Below, one piece after another: positions 37,031 to 46,808 of a stretch of DNA of 64,000 bases. The DNA is from JAJRXK01 sp964593155 (GTDB lineage: Bacteria > Krumholzibacteriota > Krumholzibacteriia > JAJRXK01). The position numbers and the translations under genes are program-made. The stretch covers positions 8,049-72,048 of the forward strand of contig CAZQHE010000004.1 in assembly GCA_964593155.1 (NCBI GenBank), read 5' to 3'. The notes under the pieces were generated by a model. The model worked only from the letters and a program-made list of their open reading frames with translations, was not told the origin of the DNA and ran no database searches. The stretch's first letter is position 1, and each line of letters begins with the position of its first letter.

Positions 37031-37856
37031 TCTCGTCCTCTTCCTGGTCACCGCGCAGGCGTCGCTGGATCGACTCGCGCAGCTCCTGTTCGTCGAAGTC
37101 CAGGGCCTCGAGCAGGCGCAGGGCCTCTTCGGGCGTCATCTCCTCGGGCCGTGGCGGCGGCGGGGCCTGCGTGCTGTCGGTCCCCGCTTCCTGCGGATCG
37201 GGCGGCGGCTGTTGCTGCCGGGTCGAGTCGGGCGGTGCCTGCTGCTGGTCGTCGGACTCCTCGGGCTGCTGCGGGTCCTGCGGCTGGTCCTCCGGAGGCT
37301 GCTCGCCCTCGGAGTCCTGCTGCTGCTGGTCCTGCGGCGGCTGCTCTCCGTCCTGCGGCTCGCCCTCGTCGCCCTGGTCCTGCGAGTTCTGGCTCTGCTG
37401 CTCCTGCTGGTCCCGTAGGCGCTGCGCCAGTTCCAGATTGTGCAGAAGATCGGCATCGGGCTCGGTGTCGCCCTGGACGAGGGCCTCGGTGTAGAACTCC
37501 AGGGCCCGGTCGTACTCCTGCTGCTCGAAGGCGGCATTGCCCGCATTGTACAGAGCGCGCAGCCGCTGTGTCAGAGGAGCTTCGGGATCGGCGAGCGGGG
37601 CGTACTGCCGCATGGCGGCCTCGAACTCGCCGCCGTCGTACAGGGTCTCGGCCAGGGCGGCCCGGATGCGCGGATCCTCGGGCGCGAGGGCCTGCGCGCG
37701 GAGCATCGCTTCGAGCGCGCCCAGCGTGTCCCCGCGCGCGAAGGACTGCTGCGCCTCCGCGGCGGCGCGCTCGGCGCGCTGCAGCGGATCCCAGGCCAAG
37801 GCCGGACCGGTGCACGCGACCACGATCAGCACCACGAGGATCGAAACCCGTCTCAT
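37020..37856 (-). CDS. batC: BatC: TPR protein with Gln/Pro/Asp-rich low-complexity tail
   Basis: A 278-residue protein. A signal peptide (ILVVLIVVACTGPALA) is followed by TPR repeats (AEAQQSFARGDTLGALEAML, ALYNAGNAAFEQQEYDRALE) and then, from about residue 148 to 240, a low-complexity stretch rich in Gln, Pro, Asp and Glu (QQEQQSQNSQDQGD, PQDPQQPEESDDQQQ). The C-terminus returns to a helical segment (MTPEEALRLLEALDFDEQEL) typical of BatC. The tail is probably disordered. ATG at 37856 overlaps the batB stop by 4 bp. Confidence 0.88.
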   Translation of the reverse strand: MRRVSILVVLIVVACTGPALAWDPLQRAERAAAEAQQSFARGDTLGALEAMLRAQALAPEDPRIRAALAETLYDGGEFEAAMRQYAPLADPEAPLTQRLRALYNAGNAAFEQQEYDRALEFYTEALVQGDTEPDADLLHNLELAQRLRDQQEQQSQNSQDQGDEGEPQDGEQPPQDQQQQDSEGEQPPEDQPQDPQQPEESDDQQQAPPDSTRQQQPPPDPQEAGTDSTQAPPPPRPEEMTPEEALRLLEALDFDEQELRESIQRRLRGDQEEDENDW

Positions 37857-38860
37857 GCTTCGTCCCTCCTCCGGTCGCGCAGGAACCCCTCGACCAACAA
37901 CAGCACCACCGCGGCGCCCAGCGGCCAGGCGTAGCGCTCGCGATAGCTCACGATGCGCTGGGCACGAATGGCCGAGCCCTCGATGGTGGCGATCTCCGAC
38001 CGGAGCCGCTCGACGTCGAGTCCGCCGCGATCGGCGCGGGCGTAGGCACCCTCGGTCGACGACACCAGACGCAGGAGTTCGGCCTCCTGCAGTCGCGTCA
38101 TGACGACCTCACCGTCACGGTCGCGCACGAACCCCTGCCGCCGCCCGGCGTCGTCGACCGCGGGGATCGGCGCGCCCTCGGTGGTGCCCATGCCCACGGC
38201 GTACAACGTCACCTGCTGCTCCCGCAGGGCGTCGAGGGCGGGATCGAGATCGTCGCCGAAGTCCTCGCCGTCGGTCACCACCAGGACCACGCGCGAGCGG
38301 CCGCCCTCGTCGTCGAACAGCTCCAGGGCGGTGAACAGCGCCGACGACAGGTCGGTTCCCTGCGCGCCGATCATCGAGGGATCGGCCTGGTTCAGGAAAA
38401 GGCGCGCCGCGGCGTAGTCCACCGTCAAGGGGCACTGCGGGAAGGCCGCACCGGCGAAGAAGACCAGACCGACGCGGTCGCCGTCGAGCGATTCGACCAG
38501 CTCGGCGATCTCGAGCTTGGCCCGGTCCAGCCGGCTGGGGCGAACGTCCTCGGCCTGCATGCTGCGGCTGATGTCCAGCGCCACCACCAGGTCGATTCCC
38601 TCCTGCTCGACCTCGATCTCGCTCGCGCCCCACTGCGGTCGGGCCGCGGCGATCACCAGCAGGCCCAGGGCGAACAGACGCAACGCCGATCGCGCCACGC
38701 GTCGGCCATCTCGTGCGCCGAGCCCCAGCGCGCCCTGGACGGCCGGATCGACGAAGTCGCGCAGCCTCCGCTCGGCCCGCGCCCGCGTCGACCACAGCAC
38801 GACCCACAACAGCGGGACGGCCAGCAGCAGCCACAGCAGTTCGGGATGGGCGAAGCGCAC
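37853..38860 (-). CDS. batB: BatB: von Willebrand factor A membrane protein
   Basis: A 335-residue vWA protein. Two N-terminal membrane segments (LLWLLLAVPLLWVVLW and LRLFALGLLVIAAARP) lead to the vWA domain with a complete MIDAS: LDISRSM, then GTDLSSAL and VTDGEDFG. One C-terminal membrane segment (WPLGAAVVLLLVEGFL) closes it. The metal site implies divalent-cation-dependent partner binding in the periplasm. GTG at 38860 is 16 bp after batA. Loss of batB in other species reduces tolerance to oxygen or stress, but the mechanism is unsettled. Confidence 0.92.
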   Translation of the reverse strand: MRFAHPELLWLLLAVPLLWVVLWSTRARAERRLRDFVDPAVQGALGLGARDGRRVARSALRLFALGLLVIAAARPQWGASEIEVEQEGIDLVVALDISRSMQAEDVRPSRLDRAKLEIAELVESLDGDRVGLVFFAGAAFPQCPLTVDYAAARLFLNQADPSMIGAQGTDLSSALFTALELFDDEGGRSRVVLVVTDGEDFGDDLDPALDALREQQVTLYAVGMGTTEGAPIPAVDDAGRRQGFVRDRDGEVVMTRLQEAELLRLVSSTEGAYARADRGGLDVERLRSEIATIEGSAIRAQRIVSYRERYAWPLGAAVVLLLVEGFLRDRRRDEA

Positions 38861-38876
38861 GGTCTCTCCGTCCTCC

Positions 38877-39863
38877 TCAGGGAAGCACGCGGAACACGGT
38901 GGCGGCGAGCACGGTCTCGAGCAGCAGCAGGAGCAGGCCGGGGATCATCCACCACGCGGCCAGCGACTGGTAGTTGGTGAAGACCTCGGTCTCGATCTCG
39001 GACTTCTCGAGTTCGTCGATGGTGTCGAAGATGCGCTGCAGGCCCTCGCCGCTCTGTGCGCGGAAGTACTGGCCGCCCGTGAGTTCGCTGACCTGCCGCA
39101 GCAGGTCCTCGTCGATACGTGTCTCGATCTGGGTGTAGCGGCGGCCGAGGATCGGGTGGTCCACCGGGTACGGGGCCAGCCCCTCCTTGCCCACGCCGAT
39201 CGTGTACACGCGGACGCCCAGCGCGCGCGCTGCCTCGGCGGCAGTGAGCGGATCGACGGTGGTCACGTTGTTCACGCCGTCGGTCAGCAGCACCAGGACC
39301 TTGCTCTCGGCCTCGCTGCGGGCCAGTCGCTTGACCCCCGTGGCGATGCCCAGGCCGATGGCGGTGCCGTCCTCGATCAGCCCGACGTCGACCTCGTCGA
39401 GGAAACGCACGAGCACGTCGTAGTCCAGCGTGAGCGGACACTGCGTGAAGGCCTTGGCCGCGAAGACCACCAGGCCGATCCGGTCCTGCCGGCGGCCGTC
39501 GACGAAGTCGCGGATCGTGCTCTTGGCCACGGCGAGACGGTCGTCGGGTTCGAAGTCCAGCGCCCGCATGCTGCCACTGATGTCGAGGACCAGCGAGATG
39601 TCGATCCCCTCTCCCCGGATCACCTCGCGGTCGTGGGCCAGCCGCGGACCGGCGAAGGCCACCAGCAGCAGGCAGATCGCGATCGCCCGCACCACGATCG
39701 CCCACGGCCGCAGACGGGCGCGCCACCCGCGACCCACGCCGCGCAGCAGGCCGTGATCACTGAAGCGCACGGCGGCACCCCCGCGCGCGAAGCGGGCCGC
39801 GGCCGCGAGGATCACCAGGGCCAGCGGGATCACCAGGACGAAGATCGGACGGGCGAATTCCAT
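38877..39863 (-). CDS. batA: BatA: von Willebrand factor A membrane protein
   Basis: A 328-residue vWA protein built like BatB. N-terminal membrane segments (IFVLVIPLALVILAAAA and AIVVRAIAICLLLVAFAGP), MIDAS residues in VLDISGSM, EDGTAIGLGIAT and LLTDGVNNV, and a C-terminal membrane segment (WWMIPGLLLLLLETVLAA). FAAKAFTQCPLTLDY is a typical BatA stretch. The complete MIDAS suggests an active adhesion-type domain. The ATG overlaps the preceding stop by one base (TGATG). Confidence 0.92.
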   Translation of the reverse strand: MEFARPIFVLVIPLALVILAAAARFARGGAAVRFSDHGLLRGVGRGWRARLRPWAIVVRAIAICLLLVAFAGPRLAHDREVIRGEGIDISLVLDISGSMRALDFEPDDRLAVAKSTIRDFVDGRRQDRIGLVVFAAKAFTQCPLTLDYDVLVRFLDEVDVGLIEDGTAIGLGIATGVKRLARSEAESKVLVLLTDGVNNVTTVDPLTAAEAARALGVRVYTIGVGKEGLAPYPVDHPILGRRYTQIETRIDEDLLRQVSELTGGQYFRAQSGEGLQRIFDTIDELEKSEIETEVFTNYQSLAAWWMIPGLLLLLLETVLAATVFRVLP

Positions 39864-40711
39864 CAGCGTGGCCTCCCGTCGCGCAGGCTCTCGGCGGCGC
39901 GGATCGCCTCGGGGGTGCTGTAGACCACGGGAACCGCCGTACGCTCGATCCACGCCCGCGCGTCGTCCAGCCACCGCTGGGCCTGGTGTTCGGTCGGCCG
40001 CTGCCCGGCGAACTTCACGGTGTCGGCCGCGCGCAGCAGCGGATCGACGTCGGCCACCTCCGAACGCTCGTAGCCGGCGCCGGTGAGACGCTCGATGGTC
40101 TCGTCGGTGGTCCAGTCCAGCGCCGGCACGCGGTAGCGGCCGCTCACGTATCCGCGCAGGGCCTGGCTGGCCTCCACGTACACCTCGTCGAAGCGACCGG
40201 CGGCGATCCAGCCGGAGCGCCGGATCTCGTCGAGGCGCCGAAGGGCGACCTCGTGCGGCGGTTCCAGGAGAGTCGTCGGGGTGGTGCCGGGAAGCGCCCG
40301 ACGACGACGACGCCACCACAGGGCTCCGACGAGCAGGATCACGGCCAGGGCGACCAACCCGTGGATCCACCACGAAGGCCCGATGTCGCCCACGCGCTCG
40401 ATCGGCCGCAGGCTGTCGGGCGTGGCCTGGGCCAGCCGCGGCTGCACCGTCCAGCGCAGGGTGTCGCCCGTGGCCGGCAGGGCGATCGCGGCCTCTCCCA
40501 CCCGGACCGCGACGACGCGGTACACGCGCGGGTCAGCGGTCTCGCGCAACACGACGCCGGTTCCGGTGGGGATCTCGGTGCTGTCGGCCGGAGCGCTGTC
40601 CAGACGCAGCGTGGCACGCTCGCCGAGCTGGGGCTCGACCGGCTCCAGCGTGCCCGCCGACGCCGCGGCCGCCAGGAACATGATCCCGATGCCGAGCCAA
40701 GCTCTCGTCAT
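39863..40711 (-). CDS. DUF4381-like membrane protein of the bat operon
   Basis: A 282-residue protein. A signal peptide (ARAWLGIGIMFLAAAASAG-like, seen as LGIGIMFLAAAASAG) precedes a periplasmic beta region (PVEPQLGERATLRLDSAPAD), one membrane segment (WWIHGLVALAVILLVGALWW) with a basic stop-transfer RRRRR, and a cytoplasmic helical part (FDEVYVEASQALRGYVSGRY, ALDWTTDETIERL) resembling DUF4381/BatD C-terminal tails. It occupies the slot between DUF58 and batA where many bat operons have a similar short gene. ATG at 40711 overlaps the DUF58 stop by 4 bp. Confidence 0.72.
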   Translation of the reverse strand: MTRAWLGIGIMFLAAAASAGTLEPVEPQLGERATLRLDSAPADSTEIPTGTGVVLRETADPRVYRVVAVRVGEAAIALPATGDTLRWTVQPRLAQATPDSLRPIERVGDIGPSWWIHGLVALAVILLVGALWWRRRRRALPGTTPTTLLEPPHEVALRRLDEIRRSGWIAAGRFDEVYVEASQALRGYVSGRYRVPALDWTTDETIERLTGAGYERSEVADVDPLLRAADTVKFAGQRPTEHQAQRWLDDARAWIERTAVPVVYSTPEAIRAAESLRDGRPR

Positions 40712-41628
40712 CGTCGCGCGCGCTCCCGCTGCCGGAAGAACCGCTGCAGAGGCTCGACCACCGACCGGCTCACGTCCACGCTCACCAGGTCGCACCCGGC
40801 CCGCCGCAGCTGCCGCTCGAACTCCGACTGCCACCGCTCGGTGCGGCCCGCGTAGGCCTCCACCACGCGCCGGTCGCCCGCATCGACGAGCACCTCGCGG
40901 CCCGACTCGGCGTCGTGGAGCCGCACCAGGCCCACCGGCGGCAGCGCCCGCTCGCGCGGATCGACCAGCTGCATCGCCACCAGGTCGTGCTTGCGCGCGA
41001 CGATCGACAGCGCCGTCTCGTAGCCTCGGTCGAGGAAGTCGCTGAGAAGGAACACCACGGCCTTGCGCTTCTGCACGCGGTTGAGCGTGTCCAGAGCCAT
41101 GCCGAGGTCGGTCCCGCGCCCGCGGGGCGGGTGGTACAGGAGTTCGCGGATCACACGCAGGCCGTGCGATCGGTTCTTCCGCGGCGGCACGTACAACTCG
41201 ATCTCGTCGGTGAAGAGGATCAATCCGACCTTGTCCTGATTGCCGAGCGCCGAGAACACGAGCAATGCCCCCAGCTCGGCCATGGCCGCCGACTTCAGTC
41301 GATGGGCGCTGCCGAAGCGCTCCGAGGCGGACAGGTCGGCCATGACGATCACCGTGAGCTCGCGCTCCTCCTCGAACTGCTTCAGGTAGGGGTCGCCCAT
41401 CCGCGCGGTGACGTTCCAGTCGATGGCCCGGACGTCGTCGCCGGGAAGGTACTCGCGCACCTCGCGGAACTGGTTGCCCTGTCCCTTGAACACCGAGTGG
41501 TACTCACCGCCGAACAGTTCCTGAACGATCCGTCGCGTGCGGATCTCCAGACGACGCACCTGGGCGATGAGATCCGGGGGGATCCCACGCACCGAGTCGT
41601 CGGCGTTGCGGCGATCGGATTCGCTCAA
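40708..41628 (-). CDS. DUF58-domain protein of the MoxR/Bat system
   Basis: A 306-residue cytoplasmic protein with the DUF58 signature FGGEYHSVFKGQGNQFREVR, DDVRAIDWNVTARMGDPYLK and FEEERELTVIVMADLSASE, followed by a degenerate vWA-like fold (KVGLILFTDEIELYVPPRK, GTDLGMALDTL, VFLLSDFLD). These proteins work with MoxR ATPases in assembling metal- or vWA-containing complexes. The start is TTG at 41628 with GGAG about 7 nt upstream. It begins 23 bp after moxR. Confidence 0.92.
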   Translation of the reverse strand: MSESDRRNADDSVRGIPPDLIAQVRRLEIRTRRIVQELFGGEYHSVFKGQGNQFREVREYLPGDDVRAIDWNVTARMGDPYLKQFEEERELTVIVMADLSASERFGSAHRLKSAAMAELGALLVFSALGNQDKVGLILFTDEIELYVPPRKNRSHGLRVIRELLYHPPRGRGTDLGMALDTLNRVQKRKAVVFLLSDFLDRGYETALSIVARKHDLVAMQLVDPRERALPPVGLVRLHDAESGREVLVDAGDRRVVEAYAGRTERWQSEFERQLRRAGCDLVSVDVSRSVVEPLQRFFRQRERARR

Positions 41629-41651
41629 GGCCGGGCTCCGGGACTCGAGGG

Positions 41652-42638
<987 letters not shown>

Positions 42639-42736
42639 GGTGTTCCTTCCCGTTTCTGGGCGCATGACCGGTCGACGCTGGACTACGCGCGTCGTGGGGC
42701 GGGGGTTCCGTCGGGGGCGCGGGCCGCATAAAATGC

Positions 42737-42764
42737 TTGCCACCGCGCCGGGCGCCGGTAGCGT
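42737..42764 (+). promoter_or_regulatory. Candidate promoter for the DUF507 pair
   Basis: TTGCCA (42737-42742), 16-bp spacer, TAGCGT (42759-42764), about 130 bp before the first GTG. It follows a small inverted repeat GCAT-AAA-ATGC at 42726-42736, in the divergent spacer with moxR. Confidence 0.5.
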
Positions 42765-42895
42765 GGCGCTGGAGCCGCCACGGACGGGCGAGACCCGCCG
42801 GAGCGCCCGGACTGGCAAGACTAGGGCGGGGCCGGGCCGCTGGCAACGCAACGGCCGCCCCACCGAACGCGTCCCCGAGGCCCGAGGTCGGTGCC

Positions 42896-43177
42896 GTGCG
42901 CATGTCGCAGGAGAAGGTCAAGGACCTGGCCGCCCAGATCGTGAAGATGCTCGACGAGCATCCCGGCGTCACGCTGCAGGAGCGCGAGGAGGCCCTGCGC
43001 GTCGCCGTGGGCAGCGTGATCCTCGACGACCTCGAGGAAGAGGACGACATCGACCGCGAGGTCGATGCCCTGCTGAACGAGCACGCCCGCGAGATCGACT
43101 CGCAGTCCATGGACCACGAGACCCTGCGCCGCAAGTTCCGCGACGAGATCGCCCGGCGTCGTGGCTTCACGCTCTGA
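42896..43177 (+). CDS. DUF507 protein, first of a tandem pair
   Basis: A 93-residue acidic helical protein of the DUF507 family. The start VRMSQEKVKDLAAQIVKML parallels VRLTEERIEAIALAITDRL of the next gene, which sets the GTG at 42896. It also has LEEEDDIDREVDALL and ends in RRKFRDEIARRRGFTL, the conserved DUF507 C-terminus. The function of the family is unknown; pairs of small helical proteins suggest a hetero-oligomer. It is separated from its paralogue by 15 bp. Confidence 0.87.
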   Translation: MRMSQEKVKDLAAQIVKMLDEHPGVTLQEREEALRVAVGSVILDDLEEEDDIDREVDALLNEHAREIDSQSMDHETLRRKFRDEIARRRGFTL

Positions 43178-43192
43178 CCGGGAGAGACCGCC

Positions 43193-43477
43193 GTGCGCCT
43201 GACCGAGGAACGTATCGAGGCGATCGCCCTGGCGATCACCGACCGTCTCGCCGAGGAGGAGCTCGTCGACCTGACCATCGACGAGGAGGACCTGGCGAAC
43301 CTGGTGGCGAACGTGATCACCCGTGACCTCGCCCGCGAGGACGAGATCCAGCGCGAGGCGGTGGAGTTCGTGCAGAAGACCAAGCCGCAGCTCGATCCCG
43401 GCAGCACGGGCTGGAGCATCGAACTCGAGCGCGCCCGCGACCAGCTCGCCGTGCGCCGCGGCTACGTCCTGCCCTAG
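43193..43477 (+). CDS. DUF507 protein, second of a tandem pair
   Basis: A 94-residue paralogue of the preceding gene, with the same layout: VRLTEERIEAIALAITDRL, an acidic centre (ARED-EIQREAVEFV, seen as AREDEIQREAVEFVQ) and the end ELERARDQLAVRRGYVLP matching the first protein's RRRGFTL ending. GTG at 43193 has GGGAGAG upstream. The two differ enough to have diverged long ago, not to be a recent copy. The glycosyltransferase gene starts 6 bp downstream, so the three genes are probably cotranscribed. Confidence 0.87.
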   Translation: MRLTEERIEAIALAITDRLAEEELVDLTIDEEDLANLVANVITRDLAREDEIQREAVEFVQKTKPQLDPGSTGWSIELERARDQLAVRRGYVLP

Positions 43478-43483
43478 CGCACC

Positions 43484-44752
43484 GTGCGCTGGCTCGTCGT
43501 CTCGCCCTACCTGCCCCACCCGGCCATCGGCCACGGCGGCGGCACCGCCGTCCTTCAGCTCTGCCGCGCCCTGGCCCGGGTCCACGACACCCGCCTGCTC
43601 TGCTTCCGGCGCGAGCGCGAGGCAGGACTCGAGGCGTCGCTGGTCGACGCCGGCGTCGCCGTGCACACCGTGGACTTCCGCAGCGAACAGGCCACCGGGC
43701 CGCCGCGCCTGGCCCTGATGGCCGACCGCGCCCTGCACGCGCTGCGCGCCACCCGCGACGGCCGGCCGCTGATGGTCGCCAAGTACGACCGTCCCGTGAT
43801 GCACGCGCGTCTGCGCGAGCAGCTCGACGCGTGGAAGCCGGACGTGGTGCAGGTCGAGTACGGGTTCATGGCTCCCTACGCGCGGACGGTGCTCCGCGCG
43901 CGGAACGGCGCTGCTCCCCACGTCGTGCTGAACACCCACGAGCTCGCGAGCCTGGTTCGCCTGCGCCGCGCGGCGGCCGCCACCACCCGAGGCCAACGCA
44001 CCCGCCGCGGGCGTGACCTCGCGCACTGGGCCCGCCACGAGTCGAACCTGGTCCACTGGGCCGACACCGTGAGCTGTGTGACGGAGGGCGACCGCCGCGT
44101 GCTCGAGGCCATGACCGCCGCCACCAATCTCGCCACCGTGCCCCTGGGGACCGAAGTCGAGGCCTTCGCCCCGATCGAAGCCGGCCACACGATGCATCCG
44201 CCGCGCCTTCTCTTCGTGGGCAGCTTCGCCCACCCGCCGAACGCCGAGGGTGCCGAACGCTTCCTCGCCGAGATCCTGCCGCGGATCCGCGAGCGCCATC
44301 CCGAGGTCGTCACCGAGATCGTCGGCGCGAATGCGCCCGAAGCCCTTCGGCGCCGTGCCGACGCGCGCGTCGAACTGCCCGGCTTCGTCGACGACCTCGA
44401 CGCCGCCTTCCGGCGTACGCAGGTCTTCGTGGCACCGCTGTTCTCCGGCGGAGGGATCAAGATCAAGGTGCTCGAGGCGATGGGCCGCGGCGCGGCGATC
44501 GTGACCACGCCGATCGGCGCCGAGGGCATCGATCCCGACGGAACGGTCTGTCGTGTCGCCGACGATCCCGTCGCCTTCGCCGCGGCGGTCTCCGACCTCC
44601 TCGGCGACCCTGCCGCGCGATCCGAGCTCGGCCGCCGCGCGCGCGCCCACGTCGAGGCCCACTACTCGTGGCCGGCGATCGTGCGGAGGCTCGAGGAACG
44701 GGTTCAGTCGTCGCAGGCGCGGCAGGATGGCACCGGGCGCTCCGACCCGTAG
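43484..44752 (+). CDS. Glycosyltransferase family 4 (GT-B fold)
   Basis: A 422-residue GT-B glycosyltransferase. The N-domain starts MRWLVVSPYLPHPAIGHGGG, with VVQVEYGFMAPYA; the C-domain has LLFVGSFAHPPNAEGAERFL, ELPGFVDDLDAAFRRTQVFV and the nucleotide-sugar motif APLFSGGGIKIKVLEAMGRG, then VTTPIGAEGI. It is closest in pattern to GT4/GT1 enzymes of surface polysaccharide synthesis. GTG at 43484. Its last 49 bp overlap the convergent class II aldolase gene. Confidence 0.88.
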   Translation: MRWLVVSPYLPHPAIGHGGGTAVLQLCRALARVHDTRLLCFRREREAGLEASLVDAGVAVHTVDFRSEQATGPPRLALMADRALHALRATRDGRPLMVAKYDRPVMHARLREQLDAWKPDVVQVEYGFMAPYARTVLRARNGAAPHVVLNTHELASLVRLRRAAAATTRGQRTRRGRDLAHWARHESNLVHWADTVSCVTEGDRRVLEAMTAATNLATVPLGTEVEAFAPIEAGHTMHPPRLLFVGSFAHPPNAEGAERFLAEILPRIRERHPEVVTEIVGANAPEALRRRADARVELPGFVDDLDAAFRRTQVFVAPLFSGGGIKIKVLEAMGRGAAIVTTPIGAEGIDPDGTVCRVADDPVAFAAAVSDLLGDPAARSELGRRARAHVEAHYSWPAIVRRLEERVQSSQARQDGTGRSDP

Positions 44753-45393
44753 ACGCCGCGGATCGAGAGAAGGCGGTCGACCTGATCTCGGTCCAGCGCG
44801 CGCACGCCGCCGAGGCTCTCGGCGATCCAGGTGACCTGTGCCAGGCGCTCGACCGTTTCCATCACGTACATCGCCGCCGTCGGCGTGGCGGCGCCGGTGA
44901 CCGCGCCGTGGTTGCGCAGGAGGCAGGCGTCGTGATCGGCGAACACCGTACGCACCGCGTCGCCGACCTCGGACGTGCTGGGCGTACCGTAGTCGCTCAA
45001 CGGAACCGCACCCAGCGTGCACACGACCTCGGGCAGGACGCAGGCGTCGAGGGCCCGGTGCGCGGCCGCGAAGGCGGTGGCGTGCGGGGGGTGGGCGTGG
45101 CAGATCGCCTGCAGGTCACCCCGGGCGGCGTAGATCGCCAGGTGCATGCCGAGTTCGGTGCTCGCGCGCCCGGTGCCGATCACCTCGCCCTCGAGATCGA
45201 CCTCGACCAAGTCGGCGGTGCGCAGGCGTCCCTTGTCGGCTCCGGCCGGCGTCGCGAGCACACGCTCTTCGTCGAGCCGGACGCTCAGGTTGCCCTCGGT
45301 CGCGACGACCAGGCCGCGATCCCGCAGGCAGCGCCCGACCTCGACCAGTTCGTCGCGCAGGCGCCGCTCGACGTCGTGCCGATCAGAATCCAC
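44704..45393 (-). CDS. Class II aldolase/adducin-family protein (FucA/AraD-like)
   Basis: A 229-residue class II aldolase. It has GLVVATEGNLSVRL, the catalytic Glu in GRASTELGMHLAIYAAR, zinc ligands in CHAHPPHATAFA and a third His in LLRNHGAVTGAATPTAAM. Members cleave or epimerise phosphorylated sugars such as fuculose-1-phosphate or ribulose-5-phosphate; the substrate is not clear here. GTG at 45393 lies 11 bp inside the end of the upstream TolB-like gene, so they are translated from one transcript. The end overlaps the convergent glycosyltransferase by 49 bp. Confidence 0.9.
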   Translation of the reverse strand: MDSDRHDVERRLRDELVEVGRCLRDRGLVVATEGNLSVRLDEERVLATPAGADKGRLRTADLVEVDLEGEVIGTGRASTELGMHLAIYAARGDLQAICHAHPPHATAFAAAHRALDACVLPEVVCTLGAVPLSDYGTPSTSEVGDAVRTVFADHDACLLRNHGAVTGAATPTAAMYVMETVERLAQVTWIAESLGGVRALDRDQVDRLLSIRGVYGSERPVPSCRACDD

Positions 45394-46660
45394 CGCGCAG
45401 GACCCACAGGTCCATCTTCTGACCCTTGAACGAGTCGTCCGGATTCCGGCGCGAGCTGAACACGATCATGTCGTCGGCCATGGGGTCGTTGAAGTCGTAG
45501 TTGGCGGCGAAGGGGAAGTTGTCGTCCTCGTCGCTGACCACGAGCGGACGTCGGTTCGACCCGTCCCCGTTCATGATCCACAGGTTCCGGATGCGCCGCG
45601 AGGTGCAGGGGGGGCGCTGCGTGCTCGTGAACACGATCTCGCCGCTGCGCAACCACGTGGGATCCATGCTGCTCTCGGGGAGCTTGAGCTGATCGACGGT
45701 CGTGGTCAGGCGCAGTCGCCCATCGGTGAAGCTCCCGCCCGGTTCGCGCGGCTCGGCCGGGTCGTCCGGGTCGAAGGGCACGCGGTAGATCTCGGGCTGA
45801 CCCGCCGCACCCAGGTTGGCGGTGAAGGCGATGAACCGCCCGTCCGGCGACCAGGTCGGCTGGTCCTCGCGCAGCGAACCGTTCGTCACCCGCACGATGC
45901 GGCCGTCGTTCAGGTTGTAGGCGTGGATCGCCGGCTGGGAGAACTCGTCGTCGGCGTCGTCGAACAGATTGGCCCCGAGGTCGAGGAAGAAACGGGAGTA
46001 GGCGATCCACTCCCCGTTCGGCGACACCGCCGGCGTGCGGTGGAAGTACTGGATCCGCCGATTCTCGGCGTTCTCCTCCAGGAACTCCTCCTCGACGATT
46101 CCGCGCTGGATCACGCTGATCTCGTCGAGGTCGGTCCGCGGCCCGAGTTCGACCAGGAAGATCCGGTCGAAGCCGAAGAAGTCGGTCATCGTCACGGCCA
46201 GGGTCTGGTTGTCGACCCAGGCCACCTCGCTCTTGAACGAGTTGACGGTGTCGATCTGCTGACCGGCGACGTCGACCACCCCGGTGAAGTCGATGCGGCG
46301 GGCGTCGCCGATGTTCTCCAGGCGATCCGTGGGCGGACGGTTCTCGTCCGGACCGGGGACCTCGATCACGGCGATGTCCCGCTGGCCGCCCTGCTTCAGA
46401 TCGGCGTTCTGGAATCGATCGAGGCCAGTCCAGTAGTCCGAGGAGAAGGCGATGCGCGTGCCGTCGGGAGACAGTGCGGCATCGAAATGGTCGACGGTGA
46501 GGGTATCGGTGGTGACCTGGGTCAGCGTGCCCTGCTGTTCGAAGCAGTCTTCCTCGATGACCTCGTCGCAGCCGGTGCCGGCCGCGACGACCGCACCGAC
46601 GAGAGCCACGGTCACGGCCGTTCGGCGCAGCGGCGACCCGCGGAGAATTCGGTCCAGCAT
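45383..46660 (-). CDS. TolB-like beta-propeller lipoprotein (PD40 repeats)
   Basis: A 425-residue lipoprotein. The signal (TAVTVALVGAVVAAGTGC) ends at a lipid-modified Cys near residue 31. PD40/TolB-type propeller blades follow: FDAALSPDGTRIAFSSD, TPAVSPNGEWIAYSRFF, QPTWSPDGRFIAFTANLG and DPTWLRSGEIVFTSTQR, and LWIMNGDGSNRRPLV. Such proteins report on or bind partners in the periplasm; a Tol-Pal role is not implied without neighbours. ATG at 46660, about 87 nt downstream of a good promoter. It is translationally coupled to the aldolase. Confidence 0.87.
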   Translation of the reverse strand: MLDRILRGSPLRRTAVTVALVGAVVAAGTGCDEVIEEDCFEQQGTLTQVTTDTLTVDHFDAALSPDGTRIAFSSDYWTGLDRFQNADLKQGGQRDIAVIEVPGPDENRPPTDRLENIGDARRIDFTGVVDVAGQQIDTVNSFKSEVAWVDNQTLAVTMTDFFGFDRIFLVELGPRTDLDEISVIQRGIVEEEFLEENAENRRIQYFHRTPAVSPNGEWIAYSRFFLDLGANLFDDADDEFSQPAIHAYNLNDGRIVRVTNGSLREDQPTWSPDGRFIAFTANLGAAGQPEIYRVPFDPDDPAEPREPGGSFTDGRLRLTTTVDQLKLPESSMDPTWLRSGEIVFTSTQRPPCTSRRIRNLWIMNGDGSNRRPLVVSDEDDNFPFAANYDFNDPMADDMIVFSSRRNPDDSFKGQKMDLWVLRGGF

Positions 46661-46753
46661 CGTCGTGAAACCTCGGAATGGACGTTCCTGCCGGCCCGGG
46701 GCACGCGAAGACGCGCGAACGTCCGCGGGACGGCTCGGTTGGCAAGACACTGG

Positions 46754-46782
46754 AAGTTACGTTACGGCACGGGCCTTGTAAA
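46754..46782 (-). promoter_or_regulatory. Sigma-70-like promoter for the TolB-like gene
   Basis: On the minus strand TTTACA (46782-46777), 17-bp spacer, TAACTT (46759-46754), in an A/T pocket between the TPR gene and the TolB-like gene. Confidence 0.55.
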
Positions 46783-46808
46783 CCCATGGCCCCCCGGCCG
46801 GCGGTGGG

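Noticed and set aside
37853..39863. batA and batB as a recent tandem duplication
   Set aside because: Both have vWA domains and similar topology, but sequences differ widely and both are standard separate members of bat operons.
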